Assembly (NCBI GenBank): GCA_032718565.1
Contig: JAVGVS010000283.1
Span: forward strand, 337,791 to 401,790
Length of the DNA: 64,000 nt
Source: Distichodus sexfasciatus
Lineage: Eukaryota; Chordata; Actinopteri; Characiformes; Distichodontidae
Direction of reading: 5' to 3'
Part shown: positions 45,285-57,125 of the stretch, piece after piece
Layout: each line of letters begins with the position of its first letter
How positions within the stretch are numbered: position 1 is the first letter of the stretch
Translations under genes and position numbers: made by a program
The notes under the pieces: generated by a model
Databases searched by the model: none
Seen by the model: only the letters and a program-made list of their open reading frames with translations
Told to the model about the DNA's origin: nothing

Positions 45285-46155
45285 GGAAGTGTACCAAGTT
45301 TGCTTTTGTTTGGATGTTTTTCTGTGAAGATATAGGCTTTAGAGTAATTATGGGCCACGCCTAGAAAATGAATTGATGAATAACTTTGTAATGCCTTGTC
45401 CTATCAAAATTCTTTTCACAACTTTTGCCTAGACAGAGCCTAGATGAAGCATGCCAAGTTTTGTGAGTGTCAGAGGAGTTAATTTTACTATGATATGGAG
45501 TTTTTTTTACAAAACAGGACATTTTGGCAGGTGGAAATAGACAGGGCCATATCCATTAGATTCAGGAGCTTCAAGGTGTCACGGCTCCTCTGGACTTAAG
45601 CCGGACAGTGCCCCCTTGGACCCGGTTTCTTTTCATGTCATTCACCTCCCTCTCTTGTGTTTCTCCCCAGGCTCGTGTCTCCCAGTAGACCCCCGTCTGA
45701 TCAGGCTGCAGTGTGTCTGGATCGTTTCAGTTTCGCCTTGTAGGTCTTAGAGTGTCAGGATATCGCTCTTTCCCTTTCCCCACGGAGGATTCTTCTGTTC
45801 ACCGTATCATAAGTACTGGCAGCACAAGCCCCATCTTTCATTTGTACTTTATTCCTGTTTTTTTGTGTATTTTTGTCCTGGTTTTTCCCCTGTATTTTTG
45901 CCCTGCTCTTTGTGGGACTTTTTGCCCTGGTTTTTGTCTCCGTCTTACTGGCCCTGTTTTTTGCCACCATTGTGTTCACCCTACCTGTCCCCTTCAATAA
46001 AACCTTTTTCATTTGCCTGCAACAGTGTCCTCACCTCCTTCCTTCAACCACACCAGGGAATCGGGGGAAAATAAAATTGAAATTTATCCCACACTGTTCA
46101 GAAGATACAAGCTAAAATGTACAGTATATTGTTTGTAATAGCGCCACCTATAACA
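45285..46155 (+). repeat. interspersed repeat, copy interrupted by LTR-like insertion
   Basis: The left part (45285-45545) and right part (46075-46155) together correspond to the copy at 39085-39395. The intervening sequence is absent from that copy. Confidence 0.7.
45577..46070 (+). mobile_element. solo-LTR-like insertion
   Basis: It starts TGTCACGGCTCC, is pyrimidine-rich, and carries AATAAA (45996-46001) followed by a TG-rich 3' part. These features resemble fish Gypsy-type LTRs. It lies inside the repeat 45285-46155. Target-site duplication and exact right end are unclear. Confidence 0.45.
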
Positions 46156-46348
46156 CATCTACTTGGAAGACAAATGCAGTCCACTTTGGAGGTCACTGGT
46201 GAGTGTGTTATATTGGGTAAATCCTACTGAAAGGGCAAGATGATGTTGAGTGGCTATTAGAATGCAGGAAGATTCTCCTTTAAGGGTCAAACAGTGATTA
46301 GTCTCCTCTGCCTGACATACAAAAACTTGCACTGCGCCGCCCACCCTG

Positions 46349-46384
<36 letters not shown>

Positions 46385-46430
46385 CCAGAAACTATTATGA
46401 ACGCATCTTGTTGGCGTAGAGTTAGAGGCT

Positions 46431-46640
46431 ATAATCTGGGGTGTTTGTGGTTTGGTGGTTGGGATTTGTCTCTGGAACAAAAGGTCATGGGTTCAGATCC
46501 TACCTCCAGCACTACCATCATTGGGTTCCTGAGCAAGACCCTTAACCCCAAGTTGCTTTCAGGGACCCAGTGATGGTTGTGGGTTCGAATCCTACCTCAA
46601 GCACTTATTGGGTTCCTGAGCAAGACCCCTAACCCCAGTA
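46431..46640 (+). mobile_element. tRNA-derived SINE with duplicated B-box unit
   Basis: A tRNA-like head (GTTTGGTGGTTGGGA then GGGTTCAGATCCTACC) is followed by a tail CATTGGGTTCCTGAGCAAGA. The B-box plus tail unit is then repeated (GGGTTCGAATCCTACC at about 46582, tail again at 46607). Plus-oriented, with a partial second-family SINE abutting its right end. Confidence 0.65.
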
Positions 46641-46800
46641 CAACCAAATTTGACCTCTGCGTGTGATCCTTCTGTGAAGGAGCAGTGGGCAGATTTTTCA
46701 GCAGTGCTTGGGGGCGGTACCTTGCTCATGAGTACCTCAGCGATATCTTTTCCAGTCTGGAATATGAACCAACAACCTTACCCTTCACGGGGTACGCTAC
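46641..46800 (-). mobile_element. tRNA-derived SINE, copy C (partial)
   Basis: Contains TGTGAAGGAGCAGTGGGCAG, CTTGCTCATGAGTACCTCAG and a degenerate GAACCAACAACC end, as in copies A, B and D. The GTGAACACA part is missing. Confidence 0.65.
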
Positions 46801-47344
46801 AAACTGCCCCAAATGTCAAAGCCGATCATCGTGAAATGCCTGATAATCAGATGATTTAAATATCGTTCACTACTTCCACATTTCTGTCTTTCAGATAAGG
46901 TCAGAGTTTTCAGAAGTGGCAGTGTAGCGTTTCCTGACTGTTGTTGCGTCTTGTATGTGGTTAACACATCAAGTATTTTAGCTCTTTTTCACAGGGTGCC
47001 TAGAGATGTAAAATATTTTTGCCATTTTGGGAAGTGTCACTGAGAGCTTTTGAAAAGGAGATTATAGTTTGAGGAAATGTGGCCGAGCAAGTGAGAAAAT
47101 GTCTAAAATGTGGTACAGCATTTTATACACTCAACGTACCAATACATTAATGTGCTGGAGCGTTGCGTTTGTTTGGATTTGTTTACTTTAGTAGGGAAAT
47201 GTCATGCAAAAGTTGGGAAAAGTGGGTGTGGTGCAGCAGCAGGATGTAACACACTCTGTGTTATTGGAAACTTCTAGATAATGTTGCCAGTTGAAAGGAT
47301 CAATGTTTAAGACATATACAGCTAATTCTTCTAACAACCTTCCC

Positions 47345-48742
47345 ATCTCTCTCTCTCTCCATTTCCTCTCTCACATTCCCTCACTCTTCACTAGCTCCCA
47401 CACATTCTCTTACTCTCTTTCTCCTTCACTCATTCTCTTTTCCTCTAACTTAGTCTTTGACTGACTCAGCAACTCTCTCCCTCCCTCCTTCATTCACTCA
47501 GTCGCTCCATCCCTTTCACTCACCTACTTATTCTCCATCTCTTTTACTCAAACATTCTCTTTTTTCTCTTCCAGTAATTTATTCACTCCCTTACCTTTCA
47601 CTCATTCTCTTTCTTTTACTCACTCATTCTCTTTTTCTCTTTCACTCATTCATTCTCTCTTTCTCTTCCACTCACTCACTTATTCCTCCTTACCATTCAC
47701 TCGCTCAAATATTTTCTCTCCAATTCTTTCACCCGATCATTCACTCTCTTTTACTCTTCTTTCTCTCTCCCTCTATTCCACGAACCGACTTCTGTTTTTA
47801 CTCTTTCCCTGTTTCACTCACTCTTCCTCTTTTTTCCACTCCCTTACTCCCTCACTCACTTTCATTCATTCATTCTCCCTTTTTCACTGACATAATCACT
47901 CTTCCTTACTCTCAACTTCCTTCCCTTGCTTTGACTTAGTAATTCACTCTTTCACCCCCTAAGTCGTTGTCTCTGCTCCATCCTTCACCAACTCATTCTC
48001 TCTCGCTCAATTATTCATCCTCTTTCTTTCTCTCCATCACTCACTCACTCATCCCCCCCACTACCTAACTCAGTTACGCTGGGTAACTTATCCTTTCTCT
48101 CACTCATTCATTCTCCCTCATTTCACTATGTAACTCACTGTCTCTCACTCAGTCATTCTCTCCTTCCCTCCTTCACTCAATGTTTCTCTTATTTTCTTAA
48201 ACTCTCTCGTCAGTCAATCTTTTTCACCTCCTTTGTTCACCTCCCTCACCTCTCTCCTACCACCATCCTTCAACACATTCGCTCTTCCTCTCACTCATTT
48301 ATTCTCTCCTTCTCCCTCTCCATCACTAATTCACTCATTCTCTTCCCTCTACCCTCACATTCACTTAGCAACCCACTCTTTCACCCACTCATTCATTCTC
48401 CCTCATTTATTCTCTGTTTCTCTCTCTCCATCACAACTCACTGATTTTCCCTCTGCTTTTTCCTCCCTTTTAGTAACTCACTCATTCATTCTCTTATTTT
48501 CCCCCACTCTCAATCTTGTGCTCACCCCCTCACCTTTCTCTCTCTCCCTCCCTCTCTTCCTCCTTCACTCCCCCTCCCTCCTTCACAAACTCATTCTCTC
48601 TGCCTCCATCGCTCACCCCTTCACCTCTCTCTCATTTCTTCTCTTTCACTTAACTCAGCCTCACTCCCTCATATTATTCTCTATTTCTCCCTCTGCTTCA
48701 CTCACTCGTTCTCTCTCTCTCTCTCTCTCTCTTTCCCCACTC
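47345..48742. repeat. 1.4-kb polypyrimidine tract
   Basis: The plus strand is dominated by C and T with recurring CACTCATTCTCT and CTCTCTCC units, ending in a (CT)n run at 48710-48732. It produces long spurious open frames. It has no strict period. Confidence 0.9.
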
Positions 48743-50255
48743 CACCTGCTGAGGGTGTATGGGGGCTCCCTGGGACGTTGTTTCTCATGTATAATAGAGG
48801 AGTGGTGACTTATGTGAATAAATAAGTCATGCCGATTTGTGCTGGCAGTTCTCATTCGGCAGGCGTTCCCTGATGCTGTTATGGTAACCACGGTGTTGCC
48901 AGAAGATCCCCGGGAAATGGGAGGGAATGCAGCAGGACAATGGGGCTCCACTGTGACTCTTTTAGAAAGACATTGGATCTTTCATGAACTCAGAGAGTCA
49001 GGACCTGAAAGACAGTGCCATTTTTATAGCACTGGGGCTTAAGGATCCGCACTGACCACAGGACCACTGACCACCCTGTTGGAGCCACCGACACCTCTGA
49101 CAGCAGCAACCGTTCAAAATAGCAGGTCTCCAGGCCAGGGAGAGACAGGGGGATTCCCTAAAATTCAACTGAGGCCATAAGGGGCTTCGAGCAGAAAAGT
49201 AGGAAAATCAATAGGTCATAGACCTAGAGGGAGGGAAAGAAAGAGAGGGAGACAAGCTAAATTCCATCAGAATGAAAAGAGCCCAGACTCTCACAATGCT
49301 GGGGCCTGACTTAGATTCATACAGCGGAACAGTGGCAGGGTGGAGCTGGATCTCAGATAGAAATGGAGGGAGAGAGATTGAGGGATGTGAGGGAGGTGTA
49401 AAGTGCAGGGCTCTAAGAAGAGTGGGTCTGATGTTATTAGCGGTTAATGGGATTTCTACTAGAATTGTGTGACCCAGTCTGATAATGACCTACTACAGTT
49501 AGACCTGGTGCTACCCTCTCTCTCTTTGCCTCTCTCTTTACTTCACTACGTGTCCCTCTTACCCTCTTCTCTCATCCACAGGTCCCTTTTCCCATCTCCT
49601 CTGCCTCCCGCCTACGCTGTTTGTCTCTTTCCATCTCTCTTTGCTTTGTTTGTCCAATTCCACCGTTCTCTCTCTATTTTTGCATCCGTCCATCTGAGTC
49701 ACTTGCATTTGCTCGCACCCGGCCTCGCTCCCTCGTTCACTCAGAATGTAACCCTCATTTATGGGTGTGTTCCGCTACATGTGGGCAGTCGGGGTGGCAT
49801 GAATTATGCATTTCTGAGCCACTGCTCCACTTCATTAACACTCGCCAGGATTTCACTTTACACACACACAGGAGCATCACTGCACTCCACATTTTCATAA
49901 ACACACTAATAACAAGATAGCAAAAGTAATAAGCGAGTCTGACTATATTTACATGCAATAAAAGAATGAAGAGGTGACATGTAAAATGATGCATGCTTGC
50001 CAAGAAAGGAATTAGTGGATAGAGGGAGCTGATGTGCGTTTGTGTGTGTGGATGAGTAAGAAAAAGAGAAGGGGGGGGGGAGTTGGAGCAATAGAAAATA
50101 GATTGAAAGCAGAGTAGTCTGATTAAAACAGATCTTGTCTAACTCTCGGGCCGCTCGGTTGATGTCCCCTGTGGCCTGAGACTCAGACACATCAGATAAG
50201 ATGAGAGTGAAACTCTCCTGCCCCAATCCAATAAGACACTCAACACCACTCTTAC

Positions 50256-50258
50256 AGC

Positions 50259-50338
<80 letters not shown>
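50256..50338. repeat. (GATA)n/(GATT)n microsatellite
   Basis: About twelve AGAT units followed by about nine ATTG units. Confidence 0.97.
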
Positions 50339-50959
50339 GCTAGCATGACATTTAAATTTTCATGTGGTACTGCAGTAAACCATTCTATATTTTATCAAAT
50401 ATTGCACCTTGAGTGTATACATGCAAATTTGTCGTTATGTGCACACATGTGCATGTAAGTGTGTGTGTGTCAGTGTGTGTATTGGGAGTAGAATAATGGG
50501 GTGGGAGATGTCGTGCTCCCCTGAGAGGCAGGTATGCCTGCTGGCTAACCAGTAAACCAGTTCACCAATTTCATTCCTGTTGAACTGGGCCAAAACACAC
50601 ACACACACACACACACACACTGCTCCGGTTCCTTGGTTTGAGGCAGCTAACAGATGTTAATGTTCAACTTTGAAGTCCTGATCCAGTAGGACATTGCCAC
50701 AGTGTTGTGAACCCAAATGGATTATGCATGTCTTCAGGAGTGTCAGAGCACTGGGGCCAAGTGTGTTAGATTAGATACAGGTGGGACAGATTACAGCCAG
50801 GTGGGTTAAGGGTGTGGGATTAGATTTAGGTGAGTCCGTACCGGGGCCACGTGTGTAAGATGTGTGTTAGATTTGGGTCAAAGGTGTAAGATTTGAGTCA
50901 GCAAAGTCACACTGGGAAAAGATGTAGGATTGAAGTAAAAATTTAAAAATGTAAAACAA

Positions 50960-51600
50960 ATTTGTGGGACAAAAGTCATTAGAGAAAGGTGAGTTATAAA
51001 AAAGCCCTATGTCAGATTAGAGTCTAGTTTGTGGGACTAGAATCAGGTGAGTCATATTAAAACACTATCAGATAAGAGTCAAATTTGTGGGACTAAAGCC
51101 ATTAGAGTGAGTCATAATAAAGCCCTACTTTAGATCTGAGTCAAGTTTGTGAGATTAGAATTAGGTGTCATATTAAAGCACTATTAGATCAGAGTCAAAT
51201 TTGTGAGAATAGAGTCTGGTGAGTCATATTAAAGCACTGAGTCAGATTAGAGTCAAATTTGTGGGATTAGAACCAGGTGAGTCATATTAAAACACTGTCA
51301 GATTAGAGTCAAATCTGTGGGATTGGAATCAGGCGAGTCATACTAAAACAGTCAGATTAGAGTCAAATTTGTGGGATTGGAATCAGGTGAGTCATACTAA
51401 AACAGTCAGATTAGAGTCAAATTTGTGGGATTGAAATCAGGTGAGTCATACTAAAACACTGTCAGATTAGAGTCAAATTTTGGGATTAGAATCAGGCGAG
51501 TCATTCTAAAACACTGTGTCAGATTACAGTCAAATTTGTAGTAGTAGTCATATTTAAGCACTATGACATTTGAGTAATATTTGTGAGATTAAAGTCACCT
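50960..51600. repeat. minisatellite adjacent to the microexon donor
   Basis: About ten diverged copies of a 50-60 bp unit of the form CAGATTAGAGTCAAATTTGT, GGGATTAGAATCAGGTGAGT, CATATTAAAACACTGT. The array runs up to the unc13b microexon; its last diverged unit covers the donor flank (TTTGTGAGATTAAAGTCACCTTACC on the plus strand). Confidence 0.9.
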
Positions 51601-51603
51601 TAC

Positions 51604-51633
51604 CTGGAACTCCTTGGAGCTTGGCCTTCTTTA
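51604..51633 (-). CDS. unc13b: unc13b exon 2, 30-nt microexon of C2A
   Basis: On the minus strand the acceptor TTTTCTCTTTTCAG is followed by 30 nt encoding (V)KKAKLQGVP and then GTAAGG. Phases match both neighbours: G from exon 1 completes Val, and the final G plus AC from exon 3 gives Asp. The peptide aligns with VKRAKFQGSPD of UNC13B, part of the first beta-strand region of C2A. The exon is far from both neighbours (15.3 kb and 2.8 kb), and a minisatellite begins immediately after its donor. Confidence 0.92.
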
Positions 51634-54459
51634 CTGAAAAGAGAAAAAGATCAAGAAATTTAGACCACCTGCATTGAAAAGCAAATACATATCACTTTCT
51701 AACACAAAAAAACAATGGCGTGGCTTTCACGTTATTACATAGTCATTACATTTTAAAGTCTGACATTTCCTTTGCATGTCTTAGTCATGTTAGAACAGTG
51801 TTAATGTTAATGACGTGGAGGTATGATTATGGACACAGATTATTATAAAACAACTATTCAGGGATTTGTTATTTTATTCAAAAATCATAAAGGTTATTTT
51901 AAACTTTCCTTAACATGTTTCTCCCTAATAGAGAGAAAAAAGGGGATGTTACATGTTGATGACAAACATAAAACCTCAAAGGTAAAAGCTAAACTGTATG
52001 TGTTTATACATGTTACAGCTTTTCAGGATCAGACAAACCAGGGAATTCTGTGCATGGATCAGACTGGAAGTTAGGAAATTACAGAGAGTTAGCCGCTGTC
52101 CTGAGCACCATACACTCCGAAACACGCACACTCGCCGCACCAGATGGCCAAAGGATTACTTTGATTCCACCGTCCCTCCCCCAGCGTTCGCACTTTCCTC
52201 CGCGTGCGTTTGTGTGTGTACGTGACTGTTATAAATGCAATACTCTAGCGGTTTCCGGAATTTCTACAACCTCGCCAATGGGATGGGCCACTTTCACCCT
52301 CCCTAAATGCCTTCGAAACACATCTGCACAAATCAGCACTTTCTTCAGTAAGTACACAAAGATTCCCCGGGCATTTGGATTGGAGTTCAAATGAATGAGT
52401 TTGGATTTCAGTTTCCTTCATCATTCCTTTTCTCCACTTGGCCAAGTTGGTCTCAATCCCTTCACTATACAGTTGGCTGGTGTGTAGCAAGACTTAAATA
52501 AAGAGACAGTCTACCCGGGGCAGCTTGAGCTTAAGAGTCTTGCTCAGGGGTCTAAAGGTGGTAGCGCTGGTGGTGGGATAAAACCAGATTCGCACCCACA
52601 ACCTCTTGGTTCATATATGAATATCCTACCCCAAGCTGTAGGCTCATATCCAGCTTTGTCCTTCAGCACAATCAGCAGTTGTTTTGGATGCAAAACGGCA
52701 TCTTCCCAATAGATACCACAAGTCCCTGTCATCCCTGGTACCAGTGTGAAAGCAATTTTGGTGTCTAACGCATCTAATGGTACTTCTTAGTATAGTGTGT
52801 TGAGGTGTGAGGTTGGGTTTGACTGAAAAAGTTCACCCTAACTGAAGATAAACCAAAAATGCATTATTATTATTACAAAAACGTACTAGCTACAGTAAGG
52901 TACTTCTTGCAGATGAAAATCCCGCTGAACATGTAATCGCTTAAGGTCCATAGCCCACAGTGTAAAAGGACCACAAGTGTAACTACAAGAAACACCCTGT
53001 TCTGCTCTGACTGCCACAAGTCAATTTACACTTTCCAGATTGCTTCCTCTCTTTTTCTCACAAACAAGATAATGAGCATTTAAAAACGTCCAATTGTTCC
53101 ATTTGTGCTACGTCCCTGTTTCGCTGAGATGTCAACGTAACGTTCAAGCGCTTCAGCCTCCGTTCTCTTCTGCGTTCATTGTGACCTCGCATGCAGGAAG
53201 AATACAGAAAACCAGACGTCTCTCTGCCTCCGCTTCGACTTCAAACCAGCTTTTGTGATGCAAACCAAGAAAGTGCCGCTCAGGCGGTGACTCTATGCAG
53301 TTTGGTGGGTGTTCACCTTCCATTCAATCTGAGCAAATCTTTATACATTTCTGGCACATCCTCATGCCTGTTTGCTTTCAGTGCCAGTCCCTACAGATAG
53401 TGTGTGAAAAAAAAGACCTTCCAAAAATGACCTTTTATTGTGACTTCTTGGTTCGCACATTTCTCAATTCAACTCCTCAGCACATTACAAAGAGTATGCT
53501 TACAAACCAAAAATGTACTAACTGTGCTACACTGAGGTTCCTCTGAGGGTAAACTGGCAATAATCTCTTAATGGCCGGATTACACCCATTTTCAGGCTGA
53601 ATATCAACATATCTGGATAAAAGGGTTGAATTGCTGCACGGGCAGCACGCTTCAAGATTACACCGCTGACCTGGAATTTTCAACCCTAACCTCATTGAAA
53701 GCTGTCATAGTTGAAAAGGGAAATTTTGCATTTCGGTGAAGTGAACACAAAGAAACATATACTCAAGTTATCCAAACATAGATAAATCAAAAGGGAACCA
53801 AGAATCATTTTGCCTTGATTGAGACTTTACTATGACCATCAATATCTAAAGTTACCACCATTTTACACATTAAAAACCTGTCTAAATAAAAACTTCACTT
53901 TGACAAACTTCACTGCATCAGAATCCAAACTGAACCTGTATTTAATCTTTCAAAACCTTTTTAATCAAAAGTCAGGAGTGTCAAAACTCAAATGAATGCC
54001 AGAATGGGTTGGAGACCATGATTTCCCTCCAAGCCTTCAGGAATCTGAAGAGAAACACCAACATTTGCAATAACCCTCAATTCCACCCCTGATGTAAGAG
54101 GTAATTAATCTGAAAATCCAGCCCAAACTTCTTGAGGGTGTTGAGCAGGTCTCCATCTGCACAAGCCGACCGTGTAACAGGTGAGTGAACAGTTGGAAGC
54201 AGCGACGAATGATTACAGGAAATAGGTGTCTCACACCGTGTAAAACATCACATGTTTACCTTGTTTACCTCACCAAACCACAACAAACGATGCGGAGGAG
54301 CTACATTTCACTCAAGTTTGTCAGAATATTTGGTTTAGCTCAGGCCAGTAGTTTTTTATAACGGGAAAACTGGTGGTTGTGATGTGGAGTTCTCATTGCT
54401 GCGTAATTAGCGAAAATGACAAACTTGCGCGCGCCGTTAGATTTTAACCGTCGCCTCAC
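51634..54459 (-). other. unc13b intron 1
   Basis: 2.8 kb. Holds a SINE-like fragment (about 52510-52640, minus-oriented). The rest is AT-rich without recognised features. Confidence 0.7.
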
Positions 54460-54790
54460 CTCGAACGCAGAGAAGTGACATAACTGAGATTTGCGTCCAG
54501 TCTCTCGGAACTTTATCCCAAACACGGTTTTCTCATTTGTCTTCCCGTCACATGATAATCCAAACTGGGGAAAAGTGCATTTTCGCCGGCGAACAAATTC
54601 ATCGTTAAAGCGCGAAATGCGCGACGCCGGGGGAACTTGAGTGACAGCGGTGGCGATTACCGGCACAGACTTGTGATTGACGCGACCGGGAACCAATCGA
54701 ATCCTCGGATTAGCCGGTGAGGGCGGGAGTACTGGCGGATCTGACCAATAGCGCGGCCCTGCGGTCAGGCGAAGGCACGCAGATGGACAA
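54380..54790 (-). promoter_or_regulatory. CpG-rich promoter and 5' UTR region of unc13b
   Basis: This 400-bp block is far richer in CpG than the AT-rich flanks and contains the unc13b start codon at 54479-54481. Upstream of the start on the minus strand lie two CCAAT pentamers (54693-54697 and 54745-54749, plus-strand orientation) and a GGGCGGG GC box (54721-54727). No TATA box is evident. The layout fits a CpG-island vertebrate promoter. The exact transcription start is not determined. Confidence 0.65.
54460..54481 (-). CDS. unc13b: unc13b exon 1 (coding part), start of C2A
   Basis: The minus strand reads ATG then SLLCVR plus one base, followed by a GTGAGG donor at 54459. MSLLCVR is the N-terminus of vertebrate UNC13B (UNC13A has G in place of R), so this fixes both the start codon and the paralogue. 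The exon contributes 22 nt and ends after the first base of a Val codon completed by the next exon. The 5' UTR extends to higher coordinates within a CpG-rich block with CCAAT boxes. Its right end cannot be placed from sequence alone. Munc13-2 acts at presynaptic active zones in vesicle docking and priming. Confidence 0.93.
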
Positions 54791-56603
54791 GCAAACGTAC
54801 TCTCTTATAATAAAGTTGTGGTTTTTTGTTTTGTTCTTTTATAGTCACATTCTACAGCTACTGGAATAAAGTTTTTTTTGGAAAATCAGCCAATAAGAAA
54901 CCGAGTTGAAACCTAATCATAATACACTAACACAAATGCACTATCTATCGACTCTAAATTGCGTGTATAATTGATTGGATGTGTCCTTTTCGTTAAATAA
55001 ATCGTAATAAAATCAAACAAATGTACATTTTGGATGTGTATGAGTAATTTTATCGAGGTTTGTGTTTTCACCTCAAGCTGGATCAGTTTTATGATGAAAT
55101 GCGACGGCACCATCTAGCGGTTTTTCCTACAGATTTACTTTGTTAAAGCTACTACAAAGCTGCTATTGGCATGTATTCAAATATGAACATCAGCCAGAGA
55201 GGTGAAAATCTGGCTTTATCAAAGTCATCATCCAGCCAGCTTTTTGTTCTACCATGTAAGACAATTTTTAGTCCTGGTTCCAGTTTTGATGATGGTGGGA
55301 CCAAAATTCTCACCAAGAACTTTGACTTGTTGAGTTTTGATAGGCCACTTCTATTTCAAACTCAGTCAAATTTTACAGATACTATAAAATGTGAAGTTTG
55401 TACTGGCAGTAAAAATACTGTGAAAGGCAGATTTAATCATTTGTGTATGACTTGTATGCTTTTTACGCAATTGTTATATATTATAATATTATCATATGCG
55501 CATAAACAATTACAATTTTCTGTCAATTGGCCTTCTTTAGAACCCTTCATAAAAGTGACATCCAGGTGCATCAAGTCAAAGTCCTCACTAATTCATAAGA
55601 ACAGGTGCAATAAAACCTGACTGTTTATCTGTCTTCAGCATGATGAGGATAAGAGGTAGGGTATTTGCCTAAAGACCAATAATAAGAGCGCCTGAAAAAT
55701 GCCATAAAATGTCAAATAAAATAAGTTGAATGTCAACTGGTGGACCTTTAGTCGTGTCTTTCTGGTCCAGTTGAAGCCAGGCATTTCTTATTACGTTAAT
55801 AAAATAGTTGTAGTCTTAATCTATAAAATATGTATGTTGAGACAAATGAGGTGATGTTAAAATATTCATGTGTTTAAGCCTCAATCCCTGTGACTAAGAG
55901 ACGATGTTACGTGACAATTTTACTGCACCTAGTGCAGTAAACTCAAGCCACTCGACCACACTCATGAAGGAGCGTGTCCAGGATATTGGGGATAGTTGAG
56001 GAACCACACGGGTGACTAAAGATGCTGGGTGATTGAAGATGTTATTTTTTCATAAGTCACAAACATCTACCAAATAACCTAGACACCTGTCCACACACAA
56101 CACACACATACTTCCTCTTTACACTGTTTAACTACATTACACACACACACCCAACCCAAAAAATCTCACAGTTTCCTTTTACACAGTGTATATCTTAATT
56201 AATTAGTCATTTAAAAACCCTCATGAATTCTAATGGAAAATTATTGTTCTCATGTATTAAGCCAATGCAAAATTTAATTTTGGAAGTAACAGCTCAATGG
56301 ATTTGCTTCATTTCAAATGAATGTGATGTAACGAAATTCCCGGTAATCGATGCTGTAATCGTGGTCAGTTGTTACTGACTCACTTTTAAACACGTTAATT
56401 AAAATCATATGTATGTGTTGTCTTGTAAGTAATTACAATAATAACAATAAACAGTTTATTAAATTAAGACTAATAAAAAGTCAGGGATTTGTCGCCACTT
56501 GGCGGTCACATTCGCCATCGCTTGAGCCTTTAATGGAATTGATAACACGTTTCACATTTTCTGCAATAAAAATACAATAATAAAGAAATATAAATAATAA
56601 CAC

Positions 56604-56658
<55 letters not shown>

Positions 56659-56751
56659 TAGATAGATATAAATAATAGCATAATAATAATAATAATAATA
56701 ATATTAATAATAATAATAATAATAATAAATATAAATAATAACACAATAATA

Positions 56752-56801
<50 letters not shown>

Positions 56802-56900
56802 AGCTGTTATTGTTTAATCATAAATTCCTTCATAATATCATAATTTAAAGTTAATAATAACAATGGCTTGTTGCGTGTTTTGCCTCAAATCGCAGCAAAG
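54791..56900. other. intergenic region between divergent promoters
   Basis: 2.1 kb of AT-rich sequence ending in a long (AAT)n/(ATT)n array. A 149-codon plus-strand open frame (55171-55620) is AT-rich, lacks any recognised motif and is not called. No exon is recognised. Confidence 0.6.
56605..56800. repeat. (AAT)n to (ATT)n array
   Basis: Long TAA repeats interrupted by ATAGATAGATATAAATAATA change to ATT repeats near 56763. The two halves are reverse complements and can pair. Confidence 0.95.
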
Positions 56901-56919
56901 CCTTGAGTAAAGAGACAAA

Positions 56920-57125
56920 TAAAGCACGTGTACTGGGCGTGGCCTCGGAAAACCAGTCACCCAATCAGAACCCGTAACATCGGAATATATTAGGCCTCTG
57001 CCGCTACGTTGTCCAAGCCTCTCCTCTATTAGTCCACCGTCTCGCCCCCAGCCAATCGCCTAAATGACAGGTCTTCAGCTGTTTCTTAAGGCCCGCCCTC
57101 GCCGCTTATAATGCGAGAAGAACCC
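56920..57125 (+). promoter_or_regulatory. promoter of an unidentified rightward gene
   Basis: This block carries a CACGTG E-box (56924-56929), a GGGCGTGGCC GC-type box (56935), two CCAAT boxes (CCCAATCAG at about 56970, GCCAATCGCC at about 57051) and an ETS-type CCGGAAGTG (57124). CpG density is well above that of the flanks. With the splice donor 400 bp to the right, it reads as a plus-strand promoter. Confidence 0.6.

Larger units (their letters stand above)
36294..51603 (-). other. unc13b intron 2 (15.3 kb)
   Basis: This is the largest complete intron, rich in repeats: SINE fragments (36468, 37779, 38200, 46431, 46641), hAT-like ends (about 37905-37990), a repeat pair (39085 and 45285), a fold-back element (42645-44685), an LTR-like insertion (45577-46070), a polypyrimidine tract (47345-48742) and microsatellites. 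The segment 39650-41280 has a diverged internal duplication (the 40560-40640 part resembles 40880-40950) and a 151-codon open frame without coding signature. 48750-49900 holds nothing recognised. Confidence 0.7.

Noticed and set aside
46431..46640. Functional tRNA gene
   Set aside because: B boxes are present, but there is no full cloverleaf and the tail matches other dispersed copies. It is a SINE.
50256..50338. CRISPR-like regular repeat
   Set aside because: It is a plain tetranucleotide microsatellite in a vertebrate genome with no spacers.
55171..55620. 149-codon plus-strand frame
   Set aside because: AT-rich third positions, no recognisable motif, no promoter or splice context. Probably chance.
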